A stretch of 64,000 bases of DNA from NCBI RefSeq assembly GCF_042683565.1, contig NZ_JBHUJW010000023.1:124001-188000 (forward strand), given 5' to 3'. Made by a program: the position numbers and the translations under genes. Every line of letters starts with the position of its first letter. Within the stretch, counting starts at the first letter, position 1. Of the stretch, positions 24,028 through 32,939 are shown piece by piece. The stretch comes from Brevibacillus sp042683565 (lineage in GTDB: Bacteria > Bacillota > Bacilli > Brevibacillales > Brevibacillaceae). The notes beneath the pieces are model-generated. The model did no database searches. It worked only from the letters and a program-made list of their open reading frames with translations, and was not told the DNA's origin.

Positions 24028-25614
24028 ATGAGACAGTCATTTTTTTACGGAACGGTCATCCTCATAACCGCCGGCGGCATCACCAAAGTGCTCGGGTTCG
24101 CCCACCGCATCATCCTCTCCCGCATCATTGGCGCAGAAGGGATGGGGCTGTATCAGATGGTCGTGCCCCTCTTGTACTTTCTCATTACGCTGACAACGTT
24201 CGGCTTGCCGGTGGCCATCGCCAAGCAGGTAGCAGAAACCGAAGCGGCCAACAATCCGCGGCTGACGCGGCGCTTCCTCGTGCTCGCGCTGTCCGTCACC
24301 GGCGCCATCAGCCTTGTCGTCTGCTCCCTCCTGCTGCTGCTTGCAACATGGATTTCAGGCGGGCTGTTCACCGACCCGCGCGCGCACATCGTCATGCTGG
24401 CCGCCATCCCCGTCATCCCCATCTCCAGCATTTCCCTCGTGCTGCGTGGCTACTTCCAGGGCAAGCAGAACATGATCCCGACAGCGGTCTCGCAGCTTCT
24501 GGAGCAGGTCGTCCGCATGGCCCTGGTCGTCGTCATGACGATCTCGTTTTTGCCTTTGGGCATCGAGTACGCAACCGCCGGGGCGGTAGCCAGCATCATC
24601 TTCGGGGAAGCGGCCGGGCTTCTGTACATATTGTGGCAATATCGCAAAGGAAGCAAAAAAACCGCTGCGCTCCTCCTGGAAAAGCCTTTGCTTCAGGCAG
24701 TATCAGCGAGTCGTGCAAGCCTTGGCCAATTGATCCGCGTCGCCTTTCCGGTGACCCTGAGCCGCCTCATCGGTTCCATCGCCTACGTGCTGGAGCCGAT
24801 GCTCGTTCCGCCGGCGCTCGTCATCGCCGGATTTTCGACAGCCACCGCCACCGGACTGTACGGCCAGTTCGCCGGAATGGCCGTGCCGCTTTTGATGTTT
24901 CCGACTTTTCTTACGTATTCCTTGTCCGTTTCCCTCGTTCCTGCCGTCGCGGAGGCCGCCTATCAAAATAATGCTCCCCTCGTGCATCGCCGCATCTACC
25001 AATCGATGCGGATCACACTCGTAATAGGAGCACCTTGCACAGTGTTGCTGACGGTTTTCGCGGAGAGGCTTTGCGGACTGATCTACGGAAGCCAGTTTCA
25101 GGAGGTGGGCTTTCTCCTCAAGGCGATGGCTCCCTTTTCCGTCTTCCTGTTTTTTCAGGCGCCGCTCGCAGCTGCCCTGCAGGGGCTGGATTTCGCCCAG
25201 GTCGTGTTCCGCAACACGCTGATCGGCGCCATCGTCAAGACGGCCGCCATGTTCCTGTTTACGGCCCACCCTGCGTTCGGGATTCACGGCGCCGTCATCG
25301 CAATGAACATTGGCATTACGCTCGTGACCCTGCTGCACTTCGCCAGTCTGACCAAAAAGATCGGATTTGCGATCGACATCAAGGAGTTTGGCAAGATCGG
25401 CGCCGCGATGCTCGCCATGGGCTACTCCGGTTCGTACATGGCCAAACATTGGTTTACGGACGCATCGGCAGGACAGCTCCTGCTCTCCTGCACGCTTGCC
25501 AGCACGCTGCTCTACGTCGTCCTGCTCGTGGCCATGCGCGTCCTTGGCAAGCAGGATGTGCGCCGCATCCCGTGGATCGGCGAGCAGCTGGCCGTGTTTT
25601 TTCCCCGCCGCTAA
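24028..25614 (+). CDS. spoVB: stage V sporulation protein B (MOP-superfamily flippase)
   Basis: 528-residue polytopic membrane protein of the polysaccharide/lipid exporter (MATE-like MOP) superfamily, needed for spore cortex synthesis and thought to flip lipid-linked peptidoglycan precursor. About 14 hydrophobic segments span the whole protein. N-terminal FYGTVILITAGGITKVLGFAHRIILSRIIG and LYQMVVPLLYFLITLTTFGLP are typical of SpoVB. The ATG at 24028 has AAAGGAG six bases upstream. It is a plus-strand single gene, convergent with the DUF421 gene two bases away, and its terminator lies inside that gene's 3' end. Confidence 0.94.
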   Translation: MRQSFFYGTVILITAGGITKVLGFAHRIILSRIIGAEGMGLYQMVVPLLYFLITLTTFGLPVAIAKQVAETEAANNPRLTRRFLVLALSVTGAISLVVCSLLLLLATWISGGLFTDPRAHIVMLAAIPVIPISSISLVLRGYFQGKQNMIPTAVSQLLEQVVRMALVVVMTISFLPLGIEYATAGAVASIIFGEAAGLLYILWQYRKGSKKTAALLLEKPLLQAVSASRASLGQLIRVAFPVTLSRLIGSIAYVLEPMLVPPALVIAGFSTATATGLYGQFAGMAVPLLMFPTFLTYSLSVSLVPAVAEAAYQNNAPLVHRRIYQSMRITLVIGAPCTVLLTVFAERLCGLIYGSQFQEVGFLLKAMAPFSVFLFFQAPLAAALQGLDFAQVVFRNTLIGAIVKTAAMFLFTAHPAFGIHGAVIAMNIGITLVTLLHFASLTKKIGFAIDIKEFGKIGAAMLAMGYSGSYMAKHWFTDASAGQLLLSCTLASTLLYVVLLVAMRVLGKQDVRRIPWIGEQLAVFFPRR

Positions 25615-25643
25615 TGCTACTGCAGCGGCGGTTTGTCTTTTTT
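25605..25643 (+). terminator. terminator of spoVB embedded in the convergent gene
   Basis: CCGCCGCT (25605-25612) pairs with AGCGGCGG (25624-25631), followed by TTTGTCTTTTTT. The 5' arm is the last spoVB codons and the 3' arm and T-tract encode the C-terminus of the opposing DUF421 gene. Confidence 0.85.
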
Positions 25644-26324
25644 GTCCAGATACATGACGCCTCTCTCATCAATGCTGCAGAACGATACTTCCCGAATGTC
25701 GCGAATGCCGTACTTGCGGATTTCCCGCTTGAGCCAAAGCTCGTTTTGGCCGATCTTGTGCAGCGCTTCCGTCCGTATCCGGCCGTCGAGGATCAGCGGA
25801 ATCGGAAGCCCTTTGTAGGAAACAGGCTGCGATTGCGCCCGCTCCGTCAGGCCGATGTCTTCGCGCTTGACCGGCTCCTTTCGCTCTTTCAGAAAGACGC
25901 TCATCTGGCCGGTCGGCTCCAGTAAGGCGAACTCGACGTCGGCAATATTTTTCACGTTTTTTTGCCGCAAATGCACCAGCAGATCATCCATGTTCAGACG
26001 ATTGCGCTGCAGCGCCGCTTCCCTGATCTCTCCGTTTTCAATGATGACATCCGCGGAGCCGTCCACGATATCGCGGACTTTTTTGCTTTTCAGCGAGATG
26101 TACGCCATGATAATCTCCAAAACTCCGATGAGCAACATCGGTATGTAAAACAGGATCGCCGGCTTGTCGATTTCCTCAATCGCCAGAACAGCCATTTCCG
26201 CGAGCATGATGGAAATGACCACGTCAAACACAGACAGCTTTCCCAGCTCCCGTTTTCCCATCAGGCGCAGCATCACCAAAAGAAAAAAGTACGAAAACAG
26301 GGTGCGAAGTAACGCCGTTGTCAT
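25617..26324 (-). CDS. DUF421 family membrane protein (YetF/YrbG-like)
   Basis: 235-residue protein with three N-terminal hydrophobic helices (about 5-90, including the RLMGKRELGKLSVFDVVISI segment) followed by the cytoplasmic DUF421 domain (about 95-220; NRLNMDDLLVHLRQKNV, LPIPLILDGRI, WLKREIRKYGI). The family occurs widely in spore-formers; some members are linked to spore germination or membrane properties, but the function is not settled. The start is ambiguous: ATG at 26324, or TTG at 26333 with GGGGGG better spaced. It is convergent with spoVB, as yrbG is in B. subtilis. Confidence 0.88.
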   Translation of the reverse strand: MTTALLRTLFSYFFLLVMLRLMGKRELGKLSVFDVVISIMLAEMAVLAIEEIDKPAILFYIPMLLIGVLEIIMAYISLKSKKVRDIVDGSADVIIENGEIREAALQRNRLNMDDLLVHLRQKNVKNIADVEFALLEPTGQMSVFLKERKEPVKREDIGLTERAQSQPVSYKGLPIPLILDGRIRTEALHKIGQNELWLKREIRKYGIRDIREVSFCSIDERGVMYLDKKDKPPLQ

Positions 26325-26402
26325 ATCTTCCAATCGTGCCGCCCCCCCACTCAACATTTGTTAGTAGTCATGTGCATCAGGGGGCGCAACTATTACCGCC
26401 AA

Positions 26403-27380
26403 TTACAGCCACTTTCGCTTGCGGAAAATGTGCAGCATGGCAAAGGTCATCGCGAGCATGATGACGAGTGCCACCACCAGCATGTACGGCTCTGCCTGTT
26501 CGCCGAGCCAAGAGAAAGTGTTCATCCCGAACAGACCGGTAATAAATGTAAGCGGCAGGATGATGGTGGAAATGATGGTCAGCACGCGCATCGTCTCCGT
26601 CGTCTTGGCGCTGATAATCGTGTAGTAGGTGTCCAGCGCACCGTTTACCAGATCGCGGAACGTCTCCGTCGAGTCGGCAATCCGCTCCAGGTGGTCGGTC
26701 AAGTCGCTGTAGAACGGAACGTTTTCCTCGGATATGTCGAAAGAATAACGGCCATTGACGTTGGCGAAAATTCTTTTTTGAGGCATAATCACGCGACGAA
26801 TCAAAATAATCGTTCGCTTCAGCGCCAGGAACTCTTCGGTGATTTCCTCCATCTGGTGCTCGTAGATCTCGTCCTCCAGCTCGTCAATCCGCACGCTGAT
26901 CCGGTCGATAATCGGGAAGTACTCATCGGTGATCCCGTCCACAATGGCGTAAAGCAAATAGTCGGGGCCCCGGTTCAGGTACGAAATATTGCGATGGCAC
27001 ATGGCCGCAATTCGCCCGATGGTATTCATCGGCGATTTGTGAATCGTCACGATGTAGTTTGGGCCGAGAAACACGTTCAGTTCTACGGTCGTAATTTCGT
27101 CGTCGCTCTCTTCATTGTAGCGGAGGGCGTGAAAGACAAAGAAATAGTAATCGTCGTACTTGTCTACCTTGGCACGCGGACTGACGTGCAGACAGTCCTC
27201 AATTGCCAACGGGTGAAAGTCGAAGATCTTGGCAATATAGGGAAGTTCGTTGTTTCCTACGTCGTACAGATCGATCCAGAGCAAATCCTCCGGTGATTTC
27301 AGCCATTGATCCTTGGTAGACAGATCAACGTCGTGAAACATCTTCTGTTCCGAGTGGTTGTAAAAGTACGTTTTAATCAT
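26403..27380 (-). CDS. corA: CorA-type magnesium/divalent cation channel
   Basis: 325-residue member of the CorA 2-TM-GxN family: a long N-terminal alpha/beta and coiled cytoplasmic domain (1-260), then two C-terminal membrane helices. The selectivity motif is visible as GLFGMNTFSWLGEQAEPYML after TM1. The C-terminus is Lys/Arg-rich (FRKRKWL), as usual. The ATG follows GGGGGTGAAGAAAG. It is a single gene divergent from the membrane protein at 27514. Physiological ion assumed to be magnesium. Confidence 0.93.
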   Translation of the reverse strand: MIKTYFYNHSEQKMFHDVDLSTKDQWLKSPEDLLWIDLYDVGNNELPYIAKIFDFHPLAIEDCLHVSPRAKVDKYDDYYFFVFHALRYNEESDDEITTVELNVFLGPNYIVTIHKSPMNTIGRIAAMCHRNISYLNRGPDYLLYAIVDGITDEYFPIIDRISVRIDELEDEIYEHQMEEITEEFLALKRTIILIRRVIMPQKRIFANVNGRYSFDISEENVPFYSDLTDHLERIADSTETFRDLVNGALDTYYTIISAKTTETMRVLTIISTIILPLTFITGLFGMNTFSWLGEQAEPYMLVVALVIMLAMTFAMLHIFRKRKWL

Positions 27381-27513
27381 CTTTCTTCACCCCCGTCTCA
27401 TTCCCCATCCATCATACGAAAATTCCTTTCAATGTTCAACGCGAAGATGAATACGTCGCCCAAGCCTTTCATATAGATGGTACAAACAGTTGACCAGCGA
27501 GGGGGTAAATCGC

Positions 27514-27915
27514 GTGCGGAGTGCATCCACCTCTGTACTGACAGGTCTTTTGTATACGCTCGGCCTCGTCCTGACCGGCGCATTGCTCGCTACTTTTCTT
27601 CTCAGCTTTACCGATCTGCGCGAAAGCTCACTGCCCTATTTTACGTACGTCATCAACGTCATCGGGCTTTTGACCGGCGGATATGTCACCGGGCGGCGCT
27701 GCGGCGGCAAAGGCTGGTATTACGGCGGACTCACAGGCATCACGTACTTCATTCTCGTATTGCTCATCGGCTTTCTCGGCTTTGACGCTCCCATGCAATG
27801 GGGGATGCTGCTCTTTTTGCTCGGCGCGTTCGTGCTGGCGGGTCTCGGCGGCATTCTTGGGGTAAACTCCAACAACTCCGGCACCAGGCCGAAAGGAACC
27901 AAGCCCAGACGGTAG
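27514..27915 (+). CDS. TIGR04086-family small membrane protein (YrzE-like)
   Basis: 133-residue integral membrane protein with four hydrophobic helices (about 8-32, 44-62, 73-95, 102-122), glycine-rich turns (GGYVTGRRCGGKGWYYGGLTG) and a basic C-terminal tail (GTRPKGTKPRR). This pattern is that of the TIGR04086 family found next to yajC-tgt in Bacillales; no activity is known. The GTG at 27514 has GAGGGGGT seven bases upstream; an ATG-like start 24 bases earlier lacks a ribosome site. It is followed by a shared terminator with yajC. Confidence 0.85.
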   Translation: MRSASTSVLTGLLYTLGLVLTGALLATFLLSFTDLRESSLPYFTYVINVIGLLTGGYVTGRRCGGKGWYYGGLTGITYFILVLLIGFLGFDAPMQWGMLLFLLGAFVLAGLGGILGVNSNNSGTRPKGTKPRR

Positions 27916-27940
27916 ACGCACCGTATCATGGACAGGAACT

Positions 27941-27973
27941 AAAAAAAGCAGGCGGGCATCCCACCTGCTTTTC
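27941..27973. terminator. bidirectional terminator between convergent genes
   Basis: AAAAGCAGG / CCTGCTTTT stem with an inner GGG-CAT-CCC, seven T on the minus strand (after yajC) and four on the plus (after the TIGR04086 gene). Confidence 0.88.
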
Positions 27974-28005
27974 CTGTATTCGTCTTGCTTGTTCCGGACG
28001 CCGGA

Positions 28006-28344
28006 TTACTTCGCTTCCTCGGCTTCTTCCGCTTTCGCTGGCTCTGCCTTGGCTGGCTCCGCTTTCGCCGGAGCAGCTGCATTGCTGGCGGACACGACGC
28101 TGTTGATGGCACCGCGGTCGAACGTCACGTTTACATTGTGTGCGACACGCAGAGTAACCGTGTCATCCGTCAGGTCCGTAATCGTTCCGTGCATGCCGCC
28201 GATGGTGATGATTTTGTCGCCTTTTTTCACGGCTGCCAGCATGGCATTACGCTGCTTCGCTTTCTTTTGCTGCGGACGAATCAGCAAAAAGTAGAAAATC
28301 GCAAACATGATGATGATTGGTAAAAAGCTTTGCAAGCCCTCCAT
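28006..28344 (-). CDS. yajC: preprotein translocase subunit YajC
   Basis: 112-residue accessory subunit of the SecDF-YajC complex. A single N-terminal membrane helix (FLPIIIMFAIFYFLLIRP, about 7-24) is followed by the QQKKAKQR basic segment and a small cytoplasmic domain (KKGDKIITIGGMHGTITDL). The C-terminus is a low-complexity tail of repeated AKAEP units ending EEAEEAK, longer than in B. subtilis YajC. It is downstream of tgt with a 15-base gap, sharing the tgt promoter. Confidence 0.93.
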   Translation of the reverse strand: MEGLQSFLPIIIMFAIFYFLLIRPQQKKAKQRNAMLAAVKKGDKIITIGGMHGTITDLTDDTVTLRVAHNVNVTFDRGAINSVVSASNAAAPAKAEPAKAEPAKAEEAEEAK

Positions 28345-28359
28345 GTAAATCCCCCTCGA

Positions 28360-29490
28360 TTAAAAAGATCTATCTTCACCCAAACCATATTGAGCGAAAA
28401 ACTGGTCGCGGAAATCTTGCAAACGGTCTTCGGCAATCGCCTGGCGCACCTGCTCCATCAGCTTCACGAGGAAGTGCAGGTTGTGGTACGTCGTCAGCCG
28501 AATGCCAAAGGTTTCCTCCGACTTGACCAGGTGTCGGATGTAAGCACGCGTGTAATTCTTGCAGGTGTAGCAGTCGCAATTCGGGTCCAGCGGCGTAAAG
28601 TCGCGCGCGTACTTCGCATTGCGGATCACCAGCCGCCCCTGGCTCGTCATGCATGTCCCGTTGCGGGCGATGCGTGTCGGCAGGACGCAGTCAAACATGT
28701 CGATTCCGCGGATCGCTCCCTCGATCAAGGCGTCCGGAGAACCGACTCCCATCAGGTAACGGGGCTTGTTCGCCGGCAGAAGCGGGACAGTGCTCTCCAG
28801 CACTTCGTACATCAGGGAGAAAGGCTCCCCTACGCTGAGGCCGCCAATTGCATAGCCCGGAAAATCCATCGAGACGAGATCGCGGGCGCTTTGCGCGCGC
28901 AAGTCGTGGTACATCCCGCCCTGGACAATCCCGAACAAGGCTTGTTCGTTCGGACGCGCATGCGCCTTCAGGCAACGCTCCGCCCAGCGCGTCGTCCGCT
29001 CCATCGATTTCTGGACGTAATCGTACTCTGCCGGATAAGGGGCGCATTCATCAAACGCCATAAAAATATCGGCGCCCAGCGCATTTTGAATCTGGGTCGC
29101 TTCTTCCGGACCGATGAACAGCTTCTCCCCGTTGAGGTGGGAGCGGAAGGAAACGCCCTCTTCTGTTATTTTGCGCAAGTTGCTCAAGCTAAAGACCTGA
29201 AATCCTCCGGAATCAGTGAGGATGGCGCGGTCCCAATTCATGAATCCGTGCAGTCCACCCGCCTCACGCACGATCTCGTGACCGGGGCGCAGGAACAAAT
29301 GATAGGTATTGCTGAGAATAATCCCGGCCCCCATTGCCTTCAATTCCTCGGGGCTCATCGTTTTGACCGTTGCCTGGGTGCCGACCGGCATAAAGACAGG
29401 CGTGTCGATCGTCCCATGCGGCGTATGCAATTTGCCGAGACGTGCTCCGGTTTGCTTGCATGTCTTGATTAATTCGTAGCGTACAGCCAA
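28360..29490 (-). CDS. tgt: queuine tRNA-ribosyltransferase
   Basis: 376-residue TIM-barrel enzyme that exchanges guanine-34 for preQ1 in GUN-anticodon tRNAs, the first tRNA step of queuosine synthesis. Seen: TPVFMPVGTQATVK, the DSGGFQVFSLS segment with the general-base Asp93, the nucleophile region GIDMFDCVLPTRIARNG, and the zinc site CDCYTCKNYTRAYIRHL near the C-terminus. The TTG start has GAGGAG upstream. It is the first gene of tgt-yajC with the promoter at 29530-29558. Confidence 0.96.
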   Translation of the reverse strand: MAVRYELIKTCKQTGARLGKLHTPHGTIDTPVFMPVGTQATVKTMSPEELKAMGAGIILSNTYHLFLRPGHEIVREAGGLHGFMNWDRAILTDSGGFQVFSLSNLRKITEEGVSFRSHLNGEKLFIGPEEATQIQNALGADIFMAFDECAPYPAEYDYVQKSMERTTRWAERCLKAHARPNEQALFGIVQGGMYHDLRAQSARDLVSMDFPGYAIGGLSVGEPFSLMYEVLESTVPLLPANKPRYLMGVGSPDALIEGAIRGIDMFDCVLPTRIARNGTCMTSQGRLVIRNAKYARDFTPLDPNCDCYTCKNYTRAYIRHLVKSEETFGIRLTTYHNLHFLVKLMEQVRQAIAEDRLQDFRDQFFAQYGLGEDRSF

Positions 29491-29529
29491 CTCTTTGCAC
29501 TCCTCAAGCTATGTATGTAAGTCCTTCCT

Positions 29530-29558
29530 ATTATAAAAAAATCTCACAGTGAAGTAAA
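29530..29558 (-). promoter_or_regulatory. sigma-A promoter for tgt-yajC
   Basis: Minus strand TTTACT (29558-29553), 17-base spacer, TATAAT (29535-29530). Predicted start near 29523, about 33 bases before the tgt start codon. Confidence 0.7.
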
Positions 29559-29608
29559 CCCACATGACCTGGCAGATATATAAACAAATGCGAATGTCCA
29601 CAATTTGT

Positions 29609-30637
29609 CTACAGAATCAGCATGGCATCGCCAAAGCTGAAGAAGCGGTATTCTTCTTCGATCGCGCTTCTGTAGGCGCGCAGGACGTTTTCTTTGCCTG
29701 CCAGCGCGCTCACCAGCATGACCAGCGTGGACTTCGGCAGATGGAAGTTCGTCAGCAGGCCATCCAGGATGGAGAACGTGTACCCTGGATAAATGAAAAT
29801 GTCCGTCCAGCCCGAAGTCGCCGTCAGCTTGCCGCCGTTTGCCCTGCCAACCGTCTCCAGCGTACGGCAGGAGGTCGTGCCCACCGCGATCACCCGTCTT
29901 CCCTCCGCCTTGGCCTGATTGACGATCTGCGCCGTCTCTTCCGGAATCTCGTAGTATTCGGCATGCATCACATGTTCCTCGACCGTATCGGCTGCCACCG
30001 GGCGAAACGTCCCCAATCCGACGTGCAGCGTGACGTACGCCAGCTGCACTCCTTTTGCCGCGATCTGCTCCAGAAATTCTTTTGTAAAATGCAGGCCGGC
30101 AGTCGGCGCGGCAGCCGAGCCCCGCTCCCGGGCATATACTGTCTGATAGCGCTCCCGATCCTCCAGCTGCGCGTGAATGTACGGCGGCAGCGGCATGGAC
30201 CCGAGCTGGTCGAGAATCTCGTAAAAGATGCCGTCATAATGGAAGCGGACAATCCGCCCGCCGGTCTCCGTCACATCCTCGCACGTGCAGCGCAAGAGGC
30301 CGTTTCCAAAGATAACCTCTGTCCCCGGTTTTACCCGCTTGCCAGGCTTCACGAGCGTTTCCCACCGGTCATCCCCCAGCGATTTTAACAAGAGAACCTC
30401 GATCTTGGCTCCCGTTTCCGCCTTCTCCCCGATCAGCCGCGCAGGCAGCACGCGGCTGTCGTTCATCACGAGGACGTCTCCCGGAACGAGGTGATGGATC
30501 AGGTCCGTAAAACGCTGGTGCGAGATTTCTCCCGTCTTTTTTTGCAAAACCAGCAGCCGGGAGGAGGTCCTCTCCTCCAACGGGTGCTGGGCGATCAAAT
30601 GTTCTGGCAGTTCAAAATCAAATTGTTGCACATCCAC
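29609..30637 (-). CDS. queA: S-adenosylmethionine:tRNA ribosyltransferase-isomerase
   Basis: 342-residue enzyme transferring and isomerising the ribosyl group of SAM onto preQ1-34 of tRNA, giving epoxyqueuosine; it acts directly after Tgt. Visible: FDFELPEHLIAQHPLEERTSSRLLV at the N-terminus (partly conserved in all QueA), VMNDSRVLPARLIG, GSAAAPTAGLHFT, HVGLGTFRPV and the C-terminal FHLPKSTLVMLVSA. Normal length. The GTG start follows AAAGGAGCAACAGCTT. It lies just upstream of tgt but is separated by tgt's own promoter. Confidence 0.96.
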   Translation of the reverse strand: MDVQQFDFELPEHLIAQHPLEERTSSRLLVLQKKTGEISHQRFTDLIHHLVPGDVLVMNDSRVLPARLIGEKAETGAKIEVLLLKSLGDDRWETLVKPGKRVKPGTEVIFGNGLLRCTCEDVTETGGRIVRFHYDGIFYEILDQLGSMPLPPYIHAQLEDRERYQTVYARERGSAAAPTAGLHFTKEFLEQIAAKGVQLAYVTLHVGLGTFRPVAADTVEEHVMHAEYYEIPEETAQIVNQAKAEGRRVIAVGTTSCRTLETVGRANGGKLTATSGWTDIFIYPGYTFSILDGLLTNFHLPKSTLVMLVSALAGKENVLRAYRSAIEEEYRFFSFGDAMLIL

Positions 30638-30680
30638 AAGCTGTTGCTCCTTTTATGACAGTTCATGTGTCCTCTCGGCG

Positions 30681-32777
30681 TTATGGCTCGATGGTCACAT
30701 CCTGGTAGTAGTGTTGCAAGATCTCTTTGTAGTCATACCCTTGTTGTGCCATCGCTTTCGCTCCGTATTGCGAAACACCCAGCCCATGACCAAAGCCTGT
30801 CCCCCGGAACAGGAACTTCTGCGTCTTGCTGGCTACTCGCCAGTCATCCGTTCCGCGGTAGATCAGGAACTCGTCGTTGTAGCCATTGGCGGAAACGGAG
30901 TCGTAATCATTTGCGCCCACGACCTGTACATCCCGTCCCGAATCCGGATAGTTCGTGCGCTTTCCGTTCGCTCCCAGCACGGTAAATGTGCCCATTTCCT
31001 CGACATCGAACTTGGTACTGCGGAGGGTGCTTCCCCCTTGCTGGAAAATAGAGCGATGGGCGTCAGGAGAAGATACAGCAATCTTCGTGCCGTCCGCTTC
31101 CATTTCCAGCACCCGTCCCGACGGCCCGCGCTCCGTCACCCGCAAGCTCTCCAGTGCAGTGGAGACGCGCGGCGCATTGCTCTTGGCCTGATTGGCGTTG
31201 ATCATGCCCGCTACTTCCGCCGGGGTGTACGGACCTCTCGTCCACGAGAACGCATTTTCTTCCGGTTCCTCCGCCACGATTGTCACTTCTGCCCCGATCG
31301 GCAGGGTGGCAAGCACCCGGTGGTAGGCGGTACTCGGTCCGGAGCGAAGATTGGTGCTGTTCGTGCTGACGACTCCCAGCCGCAGTCCGACTGGATTGGT
31401 TCCTCCGCTCACTTTCACCAGATCGCTACGAATGTATCCGAGAGAACCGTCGCTAAGGGAAACGAGATACCAGATGTTCGCCTTTTCCAGCGGCTCGGTA
31501 TCGTCGCTCATGACAGGCCGCAGGTAAGGGACAGGATTGCCCCACACTTCCGTGCCATCTGCAGTCATCCCGCCTGCGTCGGAATAAAACAGCGATTCCG
31601 CCACTTTCCCTTTGTAGTAGATGACCTCGCCTTCCGTCTCGTCCACCGCTTCCCGGATGTCTCTGGATTCCTTTTGATAGCCGTAGTAAGCCTGCTCGTA
31701 CACCGTATCGGACACGTTCGCCACGCCGTACTTGTTGCCTGAGCCGACAGCGCGGGTACGGGCGAGCACAGCCTGCGCCTTCAGCGCTTCGAGAGGCCAG
31801 CCCGGTGCCATCTCCGAGCCTACCACGCCGTACAGGTACTCTTCCAGGGAAAGCTCATTGACCAATGTCAGGTTGCCCTTGTATTCAGACAGTTCCATCT
31901 CCCCGCGATAGGTGCGCTGCTCGCGCTCTGCGACGCCGATCAACGGGACGGAACCGGCTTTTTTCGGCTCGACAGTCAGCTTCACCTGCGGGGAAAACAT
32001 GTATTTCCAGATCGTATCGCTCTTGGAGCCGTATACGTCCTGCTTGAGCACGACGTACGACTTCGCACCAGGCTGCTTGTACGTGCCGGGCACAGCCGCA
32101 GCCGCCTTGCCCGCCAAGGCGTTCAGCGCATCCTGGGTGGCCTCATCTCCGATCCAGACAGCGTACGTGATTTTGCTCCTGTCCGCCACGAGTACCGGGT
32201 ACGCGGCAATACCTGCCGCCTCGAACCGCGCCTGCCGGTTCTGCGCTTCCTTCAGGCTGTCGTAACGCCCTGCTTCCAGCCGCAGCGGCCCTTTGACGAC
32301 CGGCTGCTGTCCCGTCGCCTGCGCGATGGTCTTCGCCTGGTTGGCGGCAGCCTGGTAATTGTTATAGGTGCCGCTGACGATCTGATAGACTACCTGGCCG
32401 CCGCGCTTTGCGACCTGAATGCTGCCTTCGTATTTGCGCTGGCTCATTTGCTGCGCGATCTGCTGGGCCAAGTTCCAGTCGCTCGTCTCCGCCACGATCA
32501 GATGATATTCGTCGACCCGAAAACGGGCGTCGTCTCCGCCCAAATTCGGCAGCTTTTCTTTTCCATCCGGACCGGACAAGGTAACTTCCATTCCTTTTTC
32601 CGACGTAAGCGTGACAGCTGGTACCACGCCCCGATAGCCTTGTCCAGTATCTACAAAGAGGGCCACCCGGATATTTTTGCCAGCCGCTTCTGCAGGCGTG
32701 TAACCTGAGAGAAGCACGGCTGACAATACACCCGCTGAAAGGACTTTTCCCATAACTTTCTTCCACATGACGTCCAT
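30681..32777 (-). CDS. secreted SpoIID/LytB-domain protein with SPOR-like and SH3-like regions
   Basis: 698-residue exported protein. A signal peptide (helix GKVLSAGVLSAVLLSGY, cut near PAEAA, about residue 32) is followed by two SPOR-like repeats (about 95-225; WNLAQQIAQQMSQRKYEG, YNNYQAAANQAKTIAQ). A SpoIID domain, a lytic transglycosylase-type fold, starts near LVNELSLEEYLYGVVGSEMAPGWP and ends with the family signature GTGFGHGLGVSQYGAKAMA. Inserted in it is an SH3b-like segment (NLRSGPSTAYHRVLATLPIG). B. subtilis SpoIID is much shorter and LytB lacks this layout, so the exact role, cortex or wall remodelling, is open. The ATG at 32777 follows a purine-rich AAGGAAGGGAAGG. Confidence 0.88.
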   Translation of the reverse strand: MDVMWKKVMGKVLSAGVLSAVLLSGYTPAEAAGKNIRVALFVDTGQGYRGVVPAVTLTSEKGMEVTLSGPDGKEKLPNLGGDDARFRVDEYHLIVAETSDWNLAQQIAQQMSQRKYEGSIQVAKRGGQVVYQIVSGTYNNYQAAANQAKTIAQATGQQPVVKGPLRLEAGRYDSLKEAQNRQARFEAAGIAAYPVLVADRSKITYAVWIGDEATQDALNALAGKAAAAVPGTYKQPGAKSYVVLKQDVYGSKSDTIWKYMFSPQVKLTVEPKKAGSVPLIGVAEREQRTYRGEMELSEYKGNLTLVNELSLEEYLYGVVGSEMAPGWPLEALKAQAVLARTRAVGSGNKYGVANVSDTVYEQAYYGYQKESRDIREAVDETEGEVIYYKGKVAESLFYSDAGGMTADGTEVWGNPVPYLRPVMSDDTEPLEKANIWYLVSLSDGSLGYIRSDLVKVSGGTNPVGLRLGVVSTNSTNLRSGPSTAYHRVLATLPIGAEVTIVAEEPEENAFSWTRGPYTPAEVAGMINANQAKSNAPRVSTALESLRVTERGPSGRVLEMEADGTKIAVSSPDAHRSIFQQGGSTLRSTKFDVEEMGTFTVLGANGKRTNYPDSGRDVQVVGANDYDSVSANGYNDEFLIYRGTDDWRVASKTQKFLFRGTGFGHGLGVSQYGAKAMAQQGYDYKEILQHYYQDVTIEP

Positions 32778-32800
32778 CGTCCTTCCCTTCCTTAAGTAGT

Positions 32801-32835
32801 GTCGAAAACTGGCATGAACCCCCATGCTTTTCGAC
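32801..32835 (-). repeat. strong stem-loop in the leader of the SpoIID-domain gene
   Basis: GTCGAAAA (32801-32808) pairs with TTTTCGAC (32828-32835) and GCATG with CATGC inside, leaving a three-base bulge and a six-base loop. It lies 24 bases ahead of the start codon and has no T-tract. Possible regulatory hairpin or protein-binding palindrome. Confidence 0.6.
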
Positions 32836-32891
32836 ATACCCAGCTCGTTCTCCTTCCTCTTTTCGGAATTGCTTTGTTTTTCGGCAGCATC

Positions 32892-32939
32892 ATGAAAAGG
32901 GAACCATCGGGAATGAATCCCCAATGGTTCCCTTTTCAT
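32892..32939 (-). terminator. terminator of the ruv operon
   Basis: A 16-bp perfect inverted repeat ATGAAAAGGGAACCAT / ATGGTTCCCTTTTCAT (32892-32907, 32924-32939) with an inner GGG-AATGAAT-CCC. It overlaps the stop region of the DUF2905 gene and ends in TTTT on the minus strand. Confidence 0.8.
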
